NCBI GenBank assembly: GCA_902795755.1
Contig: CADBMO010000032.1
Span: forward strand, 1 to 22,088
Length of the DNA: 22,088 bases
Source: an uncultured Erysipelotrichaceae bacterium
GTDB lineage: Bacteria > Bacillota_I > Bacilli_A > RF39 > UBA660
Direction of reading: 5' to 3'
Shown here: positions 7,623-14,893 of the stretch, in pieces
How the letters are laid out: each line of letters starts with the position of its first letter
How positions within the stretch are numbered: position 1 is the first letter of the stretch
Notes under the pieces: generated by a model
Database searches by the model: none
What the model saw: only the letters and a program-made list of their open reading frames with translations
What the model was told of the DNA's origin: nothing
Program-made: the position numbers and the translations under genes

Positions 7623-8370
7623 CAAGATAGATATATCTTTTTTTCTTTATATATTAATTCTTTTAGCATTTTTATCAGGGTTGTTTTGGAATGTTATTGC
7701 TACAATTATAATAATTACTATTCATGAATTGGGTCATATTATCATATCTAAAATATTTAAATGGAAAATTATAAAAATACACTTTGGTATTTTAGGTGGC
7801 TATATTACTTATGAAAATAATTATAACAAACCATTTATAGAAGAATTATTAGTAGCACTTGGTGGAATACTTTTTCAATTGATATTTTACTATATTTGTC
7901 TTATACTATTTAAATATAATATTATAATGGATAAGACTTTTTATATGATTAAAGCATATCATTATACTATATTATTATTTAATATAATGCCAATTGTACC
8001 ACTTGATGGTGCAAAAGTTATCTTTTTATTATTAAGTGTATTTTTCCCCTATAAAAAAAGCATGATATTACTTGTTTTTATTTCATATTTATTCTTAATA
8101 CCAATAGTATTTTTTCTTCATTTAAAAATTCTAACATTATTATTGATATTTTTTTTCTTGATAAAAAAAATATATTTGTATTTAAAAAATATACCATACG
8201 TATTTAATTTATTCTTATTTGATAGATATATAAACTACATATTATATAAAGAAAATAACTATATTAAAAGTAATAATATTACGTTAATTAAAAGATTTAA
8301 GAATAATTATTTTAGCATTAACAATAAATATGTAACAGAGCGTTATATTTTAAGAAAAAGGTTTGACTAA
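7606..8370 (+). CDS. spoIVFB: Pro-sigma-K processing site-2 protease SpoIVFB
   Basis: A 254-residue intramembrane metalloprotease (M50) that in Bacillus cuts the pro-sequence from pro-sigma-K in the membrane around the forespore. The zinc motif is H40-E-L-G-H44, and the second site is NIMPIVPLDG with D134. These sit within three residues of the Bacillus positions (H43, E44, H47, D137). Six hydrophobic segments are followed by a basic cytoplasmic C-terminal region (from about 185) that corresponds to the CBS-like part of Bacillus. ATG 7606 gives the best match to the Bacillus N-terminus; ATG 7591 is possible, but its AAGG lies only 2-3 bases upstream. It overlaps spoIVFA by 17 bases, so coupled synthesis is likely. 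Its stop codon overlaps the -35 region of the next promoter. Confidence 0.88.
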   Translation: MKTIYNKIDISFFLYILILLAFLSGLFWNVIATIIIITIHELGHIIISKIFKWKIIKIHFGILGGYITYENNYNKPFIEELLVALGGILFQLIFYYICLILFKYNIIMDKTFYMIKAYHYTILLFNIMPIVPLDGAKVIFLLLSVFFPYKKSMILLVFISYLFLIPIVFFLHLKILTLLLIFFFLIKKIYLYLKNIPYVFNLFLFDRYINYILYKENNYIKSNNITLIKRFKNNYFSINNKYVTERYILRKRFD

Positions 8371-8391
8371 ATAGAGATAATATGTTAAAAT
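8363..8391 (+). promoter_or_regulatory. Strong promoter for rplU-prp-rpmA
   Basis: TTGACT (8363-8368), a 17-base spacer ending in TGt, then TAAAAT (8386-8391) make a near-consensus housekeeping promoter with an extended -10. It overlaps the last codons of spoIVFB, so ribosomal protein genes can be expressed apart from the sporulation genes upstream. Confidence 0.75.
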
Positions 8392-8397
8392 TAACTA

Positions 8398-8500
8398 CGT
8401 TTGAATGAACCTCTGGTTCTTCAACCACACAGAAAAGGTTATAAAAACACTTATGTTTACCTTAATGGTGAGTCTAAGCTATAAAAAAGGAGGGAATTTT
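8398..8500 (+). ncRNA. L21 leader: structured 5' untranslated region of rplU
   Basis: About 100 untranslated bases separate the promoter from rplU. They contain a GAACC-TCT-GGTTC hairpin (8407-8419) and a longer one, AAGGT (8435-8439), bulge, AAACA (8445-8449), loop CTTA, TGTTT, ACCTT (8454-8463), ten paired bases. Firmicutes rplU genes carry a known autoregulatory L21 leader at this place. I identify it by position and structure, not by a covariance model. An ATG at 8405 is in frame with rplU but lies in the first hairpin and is not the start. Confidence 0.65.
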
Positions 8501-8800
8501 ATGAAAGCAGTTATCGAAACTGGTGGTAAACAATACCGCGTTGAAGAAGGTTCTGTTATATATGTTGAAAAACTAGATGCAGAAGCTGGTAAAAAATATG
8601 TTTTTGATAAAGTTGTAATGACTGATGAAAAAATAGGTCATCCATATATTAATGGAGCAACTGTAGAAGCTAAAGTTGAAAAACATGGTAAGCAAAAGAA
8701 GATTATTGTATTCCATTACTTACCAAAGAAAAGATCACATAAAAAACAAGGTCATCGTCAACCATATACTAAGCTTACAATTACTAAAATTAATGCATAG
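8501..8800 (+). CDS. rplU: 50S ribosomal protein L21
   Basis: A 99-residue ribosomal protein that binds 23S rRNA. It has the L21 signature start MKAVIETGGKQYRV and the basic end KKRSHKKQGHRQPYTK. The start is ATG 8501 with AAAGGAGGG 6 bases upstream. An in-frame extension to 8405 would add a non-family 32-residue leader and run through the leader RNA hairpins. It is first in the rplU-prp-rpmA operon. Confidence 0.97.
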   Translation: MKAVIETGGKQYRVEEGSVIYVEKLDAEAGKKYVFDKVVMTDEKIGHPYINGATVEAKVEKHGKQKKIIVFHYLPKKRSHKKQGHRQPYTKLTITKINA

Positions 8801-8811
8801 TAGGTGATTAG

Positions 8812-9114
8812 ATGATTAAAATAAAATTTGAATATAATGATAAATATATTACAAATGTAAAGGTTACTGGACATGCTAACTTTAAAGAATATGGAAAAGA
8901 TATAGTATGTGCCGCTGCATCATCTATTGCTATAACATCAATTAACGCATGTTTGAAAATAAATAAAGAATCATTAGATGTTAAAAGTGGTGATGGATTA
9001 ATAGATGCAAAAGTAAACTTAAAAGATGAAACAATAAATAATATTTTATTAAATATGAAAGATATGTTTATTGAATTAGAAAAACAATATAGTAAAAACG
9101 TTAAAATTATATAG
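8812..9114 (+). CDS. prp: Ribosomal-processing cysteine protease Prp
   Basis: A 100-residue protease (YsxB family) with the catalytic pair H21 (in TGHANF) and C33 (in DIVCAAAS), matching H22/C34 of the Staphylococcus enzyme. It removes the N-terminal extension of L27, which is essential in species with extended L27. It lies between rplU and rpmA as in other Firmicutes, 11 bases after rplU and 13 bases before rpmA. RBS AGGTGA precedes ATG 8812. Confidence 0.95.
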   Translation: MIKIKFEYNDKYITNVKVTGHANFKEYGKDIVCAAASSIAITSINACLKINKESLDVKSGDGLIDAKVNLKDETINNILLNMKDMFIELEKQYSKNVKII

Positions 9115-9127
9115 GAGGCGAATTAAT

Positions 9128-9409
9128 ATGCTTAAATTACAAATTCAATTATTTGCCCATAAGAAAGGTCAATCATCTACTCAAAACGGTCGTGATTCAC
9201 GTGGTAGAAGATTAGGTGCTAAAGCAGCAGACGGAGAATTAATTCCAGCAGGATCTATTATATATCGTCAAAGAGGAACAAAAATATATCCAGGTACAAA
9301 CGTTGGAATGGGTAAAGATCATACACTATATGCATTAATTACTGGATACGTTAAATATGAACGTAAAGGTAGAGATAAAAAACAAGTTAGTGTTTATGTT
9401 GAAAAATAG
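9128..9409 (+). CDS. rpmA: 50S ribosomal protein L27, Prp-processed form
   Basis: A 93-residue ribosomal protein of the peptidyl-transferase centre. The mature N-terminus AHKKGQSS is preceded by the nine-residue extension MLKLQIQLF, the recognised Prp motif; the cut is expected between F9 and A10. The rest is canonical (GRDSRGRRLGAKA, GSIIYRQRGTK). RBS GGAGG lies 8 bases before ATG 9128. It is the last gene of the operon and its stop codon overlaps the terminator stem. Confidence 0.97.
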   Translation: MLKLQIQLFAHKKGQSSTQNGRDSRGRRLGAKAADGELIPAGSIIYRQRGTKIYPGTNVGMGKDHTLYALITGYVKYERKGRDKKQVSVYVEK

Positions 9410-9430
9410 TCTATTTATAGACTTTTTTTT
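9408..9430 (+). terminator. Terminator of rplU-prp-rpmA
   Basis: AGTCTA / TAGACT stem (9408-9413 and 9418-9423) with loop TTTA, followed by eight T. It shares bases with the rpmA stop TAG. Confidence 0.8.
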
Positions 9431-9451
9431 ATTTATTTTTTTAAATAGTAT

Positions 9452-9459
9452 GGTATAAT
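9452..9459 (+). promoter_or_regulatory. Extended -10 promoter for the peptidase pair
   Basis: TGGTATAAT ends at 9459, a perfect TGn-TATAAT box 29 bases before the ATG at 9489. No convincing -35 is seen in the T-rich sequence upstream, consistent with an extended -10 promoter. Confidence 0.5.
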
Positions 9460-9488
9460 TATTATGTATAGAATAGGAAGTGTGCCAT

Positions 9489-11720
9489 ATGAATGATAAG
9501 TATAAAGTAGGAAGGCCAAAACTTGCTAGTGATGTAATGAAAAAGAAAGCATTTGGTTATTTAGTATTTGCTATTGTTATTATGTTTGGATTAATTTTTT
9601 CATTTGTAAATAACACAAATATTTTAAATACTAATAATATTAAGGGTGCTGCATCAGGTGGGAAACCATTTATACCACCATTAAACGGCAGGAGTATAAC
9701 TACTCCATATGGTAAACGTGGCAGTATGTGGCATGCTAGAGGATATCATACTGGTAGTGATTATGGTGGAGGTACAAGAGGTATGACAATATATCCTATT
9801 GGTTCTGGTACCGTATATTGCGTTAGTTGTAAAGGAAAATCATTCGGTAATCATGTTATTATTAAACATCCCAATGGATATTATTCATTATATGCTCATA
9901 TGAGCGGTAAGCCATATGTTAAAAGTGGTCAGCATGTTAATATTGCAACAAAACTTGGTAAGGTAGGCTCAACAGGTAACGTAACAGGTCCACATTTACA
10001 TTTGGAGTTATGGACTGGTATTCCTTGGCAAAGTAAAGACGTTAATCCTGCAAGTTATATTGATCATTCACAAGGCAAAGCAGGTACATGTACTTTAAAA
10101 ATTACACATACGGAGAATAAAACTAAATATAATATTAGATATGAATATAGATGTAACAATACAGCAAGAGTAAAAGATTTAGTTTTAACTGGTCCTGGGA
10201 AAAATAAAAAACTAGTTAATAATGAGTTTTCTTCATATGGAACTGGTGCAATTTCTATTGATAAGCTAAAGAAAAATAAAACTTACAAATTAGTAATGAA
10301 ATATTATAAGAATCCAAGAGGAAGTAAATTTACTACTAAACTATCAAAAAAAATAGTTGTTAAAGCAAATGGTGAAGCTACTAAGAAAAAATCTTCTAGT
10401 GGTTCTAGTTCAGTTAATTCAGCACCAAAATTAAATAGTAGTAATAATACCGCTAAGAGTGTTAGTAAAACCTCGGTAACAAGCATAAAAAAATTAAAAG
10501 CTGGAAAGTGCCCAGCTTCACCAAGCATAACAGGTATATTATCTAATGGAACATATTCTACAAATAAATTTACTATGTCTGTTAACACTTCTGGTTTAAC
10601 ACAAAATGAAATAAATAATATTTATGTTGTAAGGAAAACTTATTCTATGTCTAAAACCTATAATTATACTTTAATGGTAAATAAAAAGGGAAAGACAAAA
10701 TCTAAAAAAGAAGTGTTGGGTGCTTTTGATGATGGTGTTGCTTATAAATTGAAAGATTATTTCGAGTATAAAAATGGAAAATATATAAAGAATATTGATT
10801 TCAATACTTATCATAATATAGTTTTATATGCTGGAAGTACAAAATGTTATAATAAGTTCTTTGTAACAGATGGCGTTACATTAAAAGATGGTGTAAGAAA
10901 CTATAATATGTTAAGTTATAATATTTTAACCACAAAAGGAATAGTTAAAGGTGCGTATACTAATAGTGTAATTAAGTCATCTGATACTAGTATTATTAAA
11001 CAAGATGATAAAGATAAAAATCATTTTACTAAATTACTCTTTATGAACGCTAATACTAATGCAAGTGGTAAAGTAGTAACTATGACTATAAAAAATAATA
11101 ATTTAACAGGCTCTTTTAAAACGCAAATTCCTGATAGACATATTATTACAGGGTATTTTCTAAATCCTTTAACAGGTAAAAACGATAAAATTTCAAATAA
11201 AGAATTATCCAAGGCAAAAAATACAAAAGATGCAAAAGGTAACACAATATATGGTGTTGAGTTTACAAAAAATCCAAAAACTAATAAAAAATTAAAAGTA
11301 GGAGATCCGGTTTATGCAATGGATAGTGGTACGGTATCTACTGTAAGAAATAAGGAAAGCTCTAAAGATACATATGGTTATATAGTTAGAGTAAGATCAA
11401 CTACTTCATCAGAAGATGGAGAAAAGTTTATTCATTCATATGCACATTTAGGTAAGGTATATGTTAAAGATGGAGTAAGGGTTCATAAAGGACAACTAAT
11501 TGGTACCGTTGGTAAAAGTGCAAAAAAAGGTAAAAATCTTAAAAATCCAACATTATTTGTAACGGTTGATCATATTAATAAAAATAATAATTCTGAAGTT
11601 TTATTATTAAGTAATTTCGTTGGCAGAAACTTACGATATGGTGTTGTTACAAAAGCTGATAATAATTATAAGATATTTCAAAAGTATTTAACGGATAAAC
11701 AGTTAAGTGAATATCAATAA
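9489..11720 (+). CDS. Membrane-anchored M23 (LytM) endopeptidase with VGRP tag and degenerate second M23-like domain
   Basis: A 743-residue exported protein. Residues 1-20 are a basic cytoplasmic segment with VGRPKLA (7-13), and 21-40 are the membrane helix or uncleaved signal. Residues about 62-180 are a complete M23 domain: H87-x3-D91, the YAH137 histidine and H169-L-H171, the zinc and catalytic set, so it should cut peptidoglycan cross-bridges. A Cys pair (C111, C114) and a fibronectin-like stretch (about 195-290) follow, then a Ser/Lys linker. The part from about residue 335 is homologous to the C-terminal half of the next gene product and ends in a second LytM-like fold (about 578-720) that keeps SYAHL but has lost the HxxxD and HxH ligands. 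The start is ATG 9489 (AGGAAG upstream), not GTG 9480. It stands where Bacillus has spo0B, 16 bases before its paralogue. A role in wall or septum remodelling is likely; a sporulation role is only suggested by the neighbours. Confidence 0.85.
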   Translation: MNDKYKVGRPKLASDVMKKKAFGYLVFAIVIMFGLIFSFVNNTNILNTNNIKGAASGGKPFIPPLNGRSITTPYGKRGSMWHARGYHTGSDYGGGTRGMTIYPIGSGTVYCVSCKGKSFGNHVIIKHPNGYYSLYAHMSGKPYVKSGQHVNIATKLGKVGSTGNVTGPHLHLELWTGIPWQSKDVNPASYIDHSQGKAGTCTLKITHTENKTKYNIRYEYRCNNTARVKDLVLTGPGKNKKLVNNEFSSYGTGAISIDKLKKNKTYKLVMKYYKNPRGSKFTTKLSKKIVVKANGEATKKKSSSGSSSVNSAPKLNSSNNTAKSVSKTSVTSIKKLKAGKCPASPSITGILSNGTYSTNKFTMSVNTSGLTQNEINNIYVVRKTYSMSKTYNYTLMVNKKGKTKSKKEVLGAFDDGVAYKLKDYFEYKNGKYIKNIDFNTYHNIVLYAGSTKCYNKFFVTDGVTLKDGVRNYNMLSYNILTTKGIVKGAYTNSVIKSSDTSIIKQDDKDKNHFTKLLFMNANTNASGKVVTMTIKNNNLTGSFKTQIPDRHIITGYFLNPLTGKNDKISNKELSKAKNTKDAKGNTIYGVEFTKNPKTNKKLKVGDPVYAMDSGTVSTVRNKESSKDTYGYIVRVRSTTSSEDGEKFIHSYAHLGKVYVKDGVRVHKGQLIGTVGKSAKKGKNLKNPTLFVTVDHINKNNNSEVLLLSNFVGRNLRYGVVTKADNNYKIFQKYLTDKQLSEYQ

Positions 11721-11736
11721 TGAAAGGAGCTTTATT

Positions 11737-13788
11737 ATGAATAATAAGTATAAAGTAGGAAGACCAAGACTTGCTAATAGTAAACAAAAAAAGAATGCTA
11801 TTATTTGGTTAGCATCTTCACTATTTTTAGTAATTGCAATTATATCGGTTTTTCTTATTAATGATATGGGTGTTTTAAATCTAAAGGCTAGTGCTTCAAA
11901 TAGTAGTGGATTAAAGAAAAATGGTTTTATATATTATTCTCAACTACATAGATATACAAGATTTTGTGGTAGAAGTGGTGCTACTATAGGTACTTCAGGA
12001 TGTGGCGTTACATCTATGGCAATGGTACTTAGAAACTTATATGGCGATAAAAAGTATACACCTGAATATACAATGAGAGAAGCATATAAAGGTCATTTTT
12101 GTGGTGCTGGAATAAGTGGAACATATTGGAAATATTTTCCTTATTCTGCAAAAATACATAATCTTAAATATTATAATATTCCTAAAAATGCAAGTGGTGT
12201 AAAAAAGATAAAAGAAATATTGAAAAACGGTGGATTAGTAATAGTAAACGTAGGATATAAAAGTCCATTTACACATGGTGGACATTATATGGTTTTATAT
12301 AAATTATCTAAATCAGGAAGAGTATATGTTGCTAACCCAAGTAAAAGGCCTAGAACTTTAGATAATAATACATATGATTTACAAAAAGACTTTTTAAATA
12401 AAGGATGGACTAAAAATGGATGGTGGGGGTTTGAATTAAAAAATAAAACAACCACTACTAAAAAGGTATCAGCAAAAATTACTACTCCTAAATTAGCTAG
12501 TTCATCTACTAGTGCTAGAGATAAATTAGAAAAGATGGAAGATGGTAGATGTCCTGTTGCACCTACAATTAATCCAGTATTATTATCTGGTAGTACTTAT
12601 AGAACTGATAAAGTAGAATATAGTGTAAACATTAGTAATCTAACAGAAGCTGAACAAAACAAATTATATATTCTCGCTCAGCCATATGATAAATCAAGGG
12701 TTTTAACATATACTAGATTAGTAGGTAATAAAGGAAAAACAGAAAAGAAAAAGGAAAAAATAGGAGTTTATAAAAATGCTAAATCATACCCTTTAAAATC
12801 TATTCTTAAGAAATCCGGTGAAAGATATACTAAAGTGATTAATACTGATGAGGCATATCATATAACGTTGTATTCTGGCGGTAAGAAATGTTATGATAAT
12901 TTCTTTGTAAAAGATGGTTATAATTTTGTAAATAATTATAAAAAATATGTTTTATCTAAATATAACATTGTAACTTCAAAAGGAATAGTTAAAGGTGCAA
13001 TGTCAAACGCAAAAGTTAAATCAAGTGATAGTAAAGTATTTAAAGTAAATAATAAAATAGATGAATTATCGTTAAAAGCTGCATTTTATGGAGCAAAAGA
13101 TGGTAGTGAGAAAAACAAAAGTGCGGTTATAAAAATGACCAATGGTAATTTATCTGGCACTTTTAAAGTTACAATTCCAGATAGATATTTACGTACAACA
13201 TATTTATCAAATCCTTTAACTGGTGGTAATACTGCTATTGGTAAGGCTAAACTTAAAAAAGCGTCAAATACAAAAGATAAAAATGGTAATAAATTGTATG
13301 GTGTAGAATTCGTTAAAAACCCTAAGACTAAAAAAGCATTAAAAGTAAACGATAAAGTTTATGCAATGGATTCTGGTACCGTAACAACTGCCAGGGCAAA
13401 ACAAAGTTCAAAAGATACATATGGTTATATTGTTAGAATTAAATCAACTGTTAACAGTGAAGAAAATGAAATATTCATACATTCATATGCTCATTTAAAC
13501 AAATTATATGTAAAAAAAGGAATGAGAGTGCATAAAGGTCAAGTAATTGGTACGGTAGGTAAAACCGGTAAAAAAGGCAAGAATTTATCTAAACCAACAT
13601 TATATGTTACTTTAGATCATATTAATTTAAATAAAAAATCTGAAGTTCTTCTTTTGAATAACTTCATAGGACGTAATTTAAGTTATAGTGTTGTAAATAA
13701 TGATGATAAAAATTATAAGGCATTTCAATCTTATATTGAAAACAAAGATTTATGTAAATACTACATAATTGGTAATACTTGTAATTAA
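11737..13788 (+). CDS. Membrane-anchored C39-like cysteine peptidase, paralogue of the upstream M23 protein
   Basis: A 683-residue exported protein. Residues 1-20 carry VGRPRLA (7-13), and 21-41 are the membrane helix. Residues about 62-235 are a papain-like peptidase of the C39_2 type, with Cys89 in SGCGVTSMAM, His183 in GGHYMVL and Asn200 in VANPS, ending in NGWWGFEL. From about residue 262 to the end it matches the upstream protein, including the KxxxGxCP and KCYxxFFV cysteines, TSKGIVKGA, the PDRY/PDRH stretch, and a final LytM-like domain (about 510-650) with SYAHL but no zinc ligands. The natural substrate may be a peptide bond in peptidoglycan or a surface protein. The start is ATG 11737 with AAAGGAGC upstream; an in-frame upstream ATG at 11707 lies before that RBS. 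It is co-transcribed with the upstream gene (16-base gap) and followed by a terminator. Confidence 0.82.
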   Translation: MNNKYKVGRPRLANSKQKKNAIIWLASSLFLVIAIISVFLINDMGVLNLKASASNSSGLKKNGFIYYSQLHRYTRFCGRSGATIGTSGCGVTSMAMVLRNLYGDKKYTPEYTMREAYKGHFCGAGISGTYWKYFPYSAKIHNLKYYNIPKNASGVKKIKEILKNGGLVIVNVGYKSPFTHGGHYMVLYKLSKSGRVYVANPSKRPRTLDNNTYDLQKDFLNKGWTKNGWWGFELKNKTTTTKKVSAKITTPKLASSSTSARDKLEKMEDGRCPVAPTINPVLLSGSTYRTDKVEYSVNISNLTEAEQNKLYILAQPYDKSRVLTYTRLVGNKGKTEKKKEKIGVYKNAKSYPLKSILKKSGERYTKVINTDEAYHITLYSGGKKCYDNFFVKDGYNFVNNYKKYVLSKYNIVTSKGIVKGAMSNAKVKSSDSKVFKVNNKIDELSLKAAFYGAKDGSEKNKSAVIKMTNGNLSGTFKVTIPDRYLRTTYLSNPLTGGNTAIGKAKLKKASNTKDKNGNKLYGVEFVKNPKTKKALKVNDKVYAMDSGTVTTARAKQSSKDTYGYIVRIKSTVNSEENEIFIHSYAHLNKLYVKKGMRVHKGQVIGTVGKTGKKGKNLSKPTLYVTLDHINLNKKSEVLLLNNFIGRNLSYSVVNNDDKNYKAFQSYIENKDLCKYYIIGNTCN

Positions 13789-13790
13789 TA

Positions 13791-13820
13791 AAAAAATCTA
13801 CAAAATGTAGATTTTTTTTT
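13791..13820 (+). terminator. Terminator after the peptidase pair
   Basis: An A-run plus ATCTACA (13796-13802), loop AAA, TGTAGAT (13806-13812) and a run of nine or more T. It starts 3 bases after the stop codon. Confidence 0.85.
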
Positions 13821-13863
13821 AAATATATAGTATTATATATTGACGCAAGAAGGGATTGATTGT

Positions 13864-14889
13864 ATGAGCTTAATTAGTAGAATATTAATTAAAATTTTTA
13901 ATAAATTTCCAAATGTAAAAGAAGAGATAAAAAACGAACTTACAAATAGTGAAATTGATAAAAGAAAAAGAGATGAATTTAATAAAATAACCATAGGTGA
14001 TATGGTTATATGTCCAACTCCTGATTTTGCAGGAGATGATTATTCACATTTGATTAGACCTTTTATTGTGGTTGGAAGAAAAGAAAATACTATATTTGCG
14101 TTATATGGTACTACTCATGATAAGTCTAATATTCATTGTTATTATGAAATGTTTAATTCTCATAAATCAACTTATACTTATTACGATTGTAGCAAAATAC
14201 TAAAATTAACTAAATCGGATTATATTAAATCAGGGAGTAGAGTTTCTGATTATGCATTAATATCTATATATGAAATGCTTATTACTAATTGTGATTGCCT
14301 TGGTATTATAGATACTAAGTATTTAAAGGTAGATACTACTAAGGGAAGCATTGTTACAGTTGATGGAAAAATGTATATGATACTAAGTAAGAATAATAAT
14401 AAATATAGGGTAGTTGAACTAATAGAAGTTGAAAAGCCAAGATATTATGAAAGAGTATTTGGTATGAAATATACCCTAAACCCAGAATCATTAACAGAAA
14501 TAAGTTGTGATAAAGTAAAATACGTATTAAAAGACGCTGATCCAATATTTATTGATAAGGTAAAAAATGATTTAAAAAAGGTTTCTAAAGCTAAAGATGT
14601 ACCTTTTAGTTTTTCTGATATTATAAGTATAAATAGATCTAAAGAAAAAGGCATATGTTTATGTGCTGATAAAAAACATGTTTATTATGTAACTTTTGAC
14701 GTATTTGATTTATTTACTGGTATTAATAAAGTAGATATTAACAAAGTCAGCAATACGTATGAAAAATTAAGCTATGAAAACGTTGCAAGACTAATAAATA
14801 AGATTGATAAAAAATTAGATAATAATTCAAAATACGTTGATGAGCATCTTGCAAAAAGGATAAAAAGAGAATATAAAAAAGAAAGGTGA
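13864..14889 (+). CDS. Unknown protein with SH3/PemK-like barrel segments
   Basis: 341 residues, no signal peptide and no membrane helix, so probably cytoplasmic. I do not recognise a named family. Near residue 43 'GDMVICPTPD...HLIRPFIVVG' resembles the opening of PemK/MazF-type SH3-like barrels (GDIV...RPvlVi). Two further beta-rich segments begin GSIVTVDGKMY and SDIISINRS. The last segment, with its following helix (YENVARLINKIDKKL), resembles the C-terminal half of the next gene product. The C-terminus is strongly basic (KRIKREYKKER). The start is ATG 13864 with AAGGGA upstream; an in-frame TTG at 13840 is less likely. The stop is TGA, 4 bases before the next gene. There is no paired antitoxin-like gene, so a toxin role is not supported. 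Confidence 0.6.
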   Translation: MSLISRILIKIFNKFPNVKEEIKNELTNSEIDKRKRDEFNKITIGDMVICPTPDFAGDDYSHLIRPFIVVGRKENTIFALYGTTHDKSNIHCYYEMFNSHKSTYTYYDCSKILKLTKSDYIKSGSRVSDYALISIYEMLITNCDCLGIIDTKYLKVDTTKGSIVTVDGKMYMILSKNNNKYRVVELIEVEKPRYYERVFGMKYTLNPESLTEISCDKVKYVLKDADPIFIDKVKNDLKKVSKAKDVPFSFSDIISINRSKEKGICLCADKKHVYYVTFDVFDLFTGINKVDINKVSNTYEKLSYENVARLINKIDKKLDNNSKYVDEHLAKRIKREYKKER

Positions 14890-14893
14890 TAAT

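Noticed and set aside
8405..8500. In-frame upstream start extending L21 by 32 residues
   Set aside because: The extension has no L21 similarity, no good RBS, and covers the leader hairpins. ATG 8501 has a strong Shine-Dalgarno and the family N-terminus.
10304..11245. Open frames on the minus strand inside the M23 and other long genes
   Set aside because: They mirror the codon pattern of the plus-strand genes, have no ribosome binding sites and show no protein family features.
9489..11796. Similarity of KYKVGRPKL to the KxYKxGKxW signal peptide class of Gram-positive surface proteins
   Set aside because: Only the first few residues match and the following Trp is missing. The third tagged protein lacks the KYK part.
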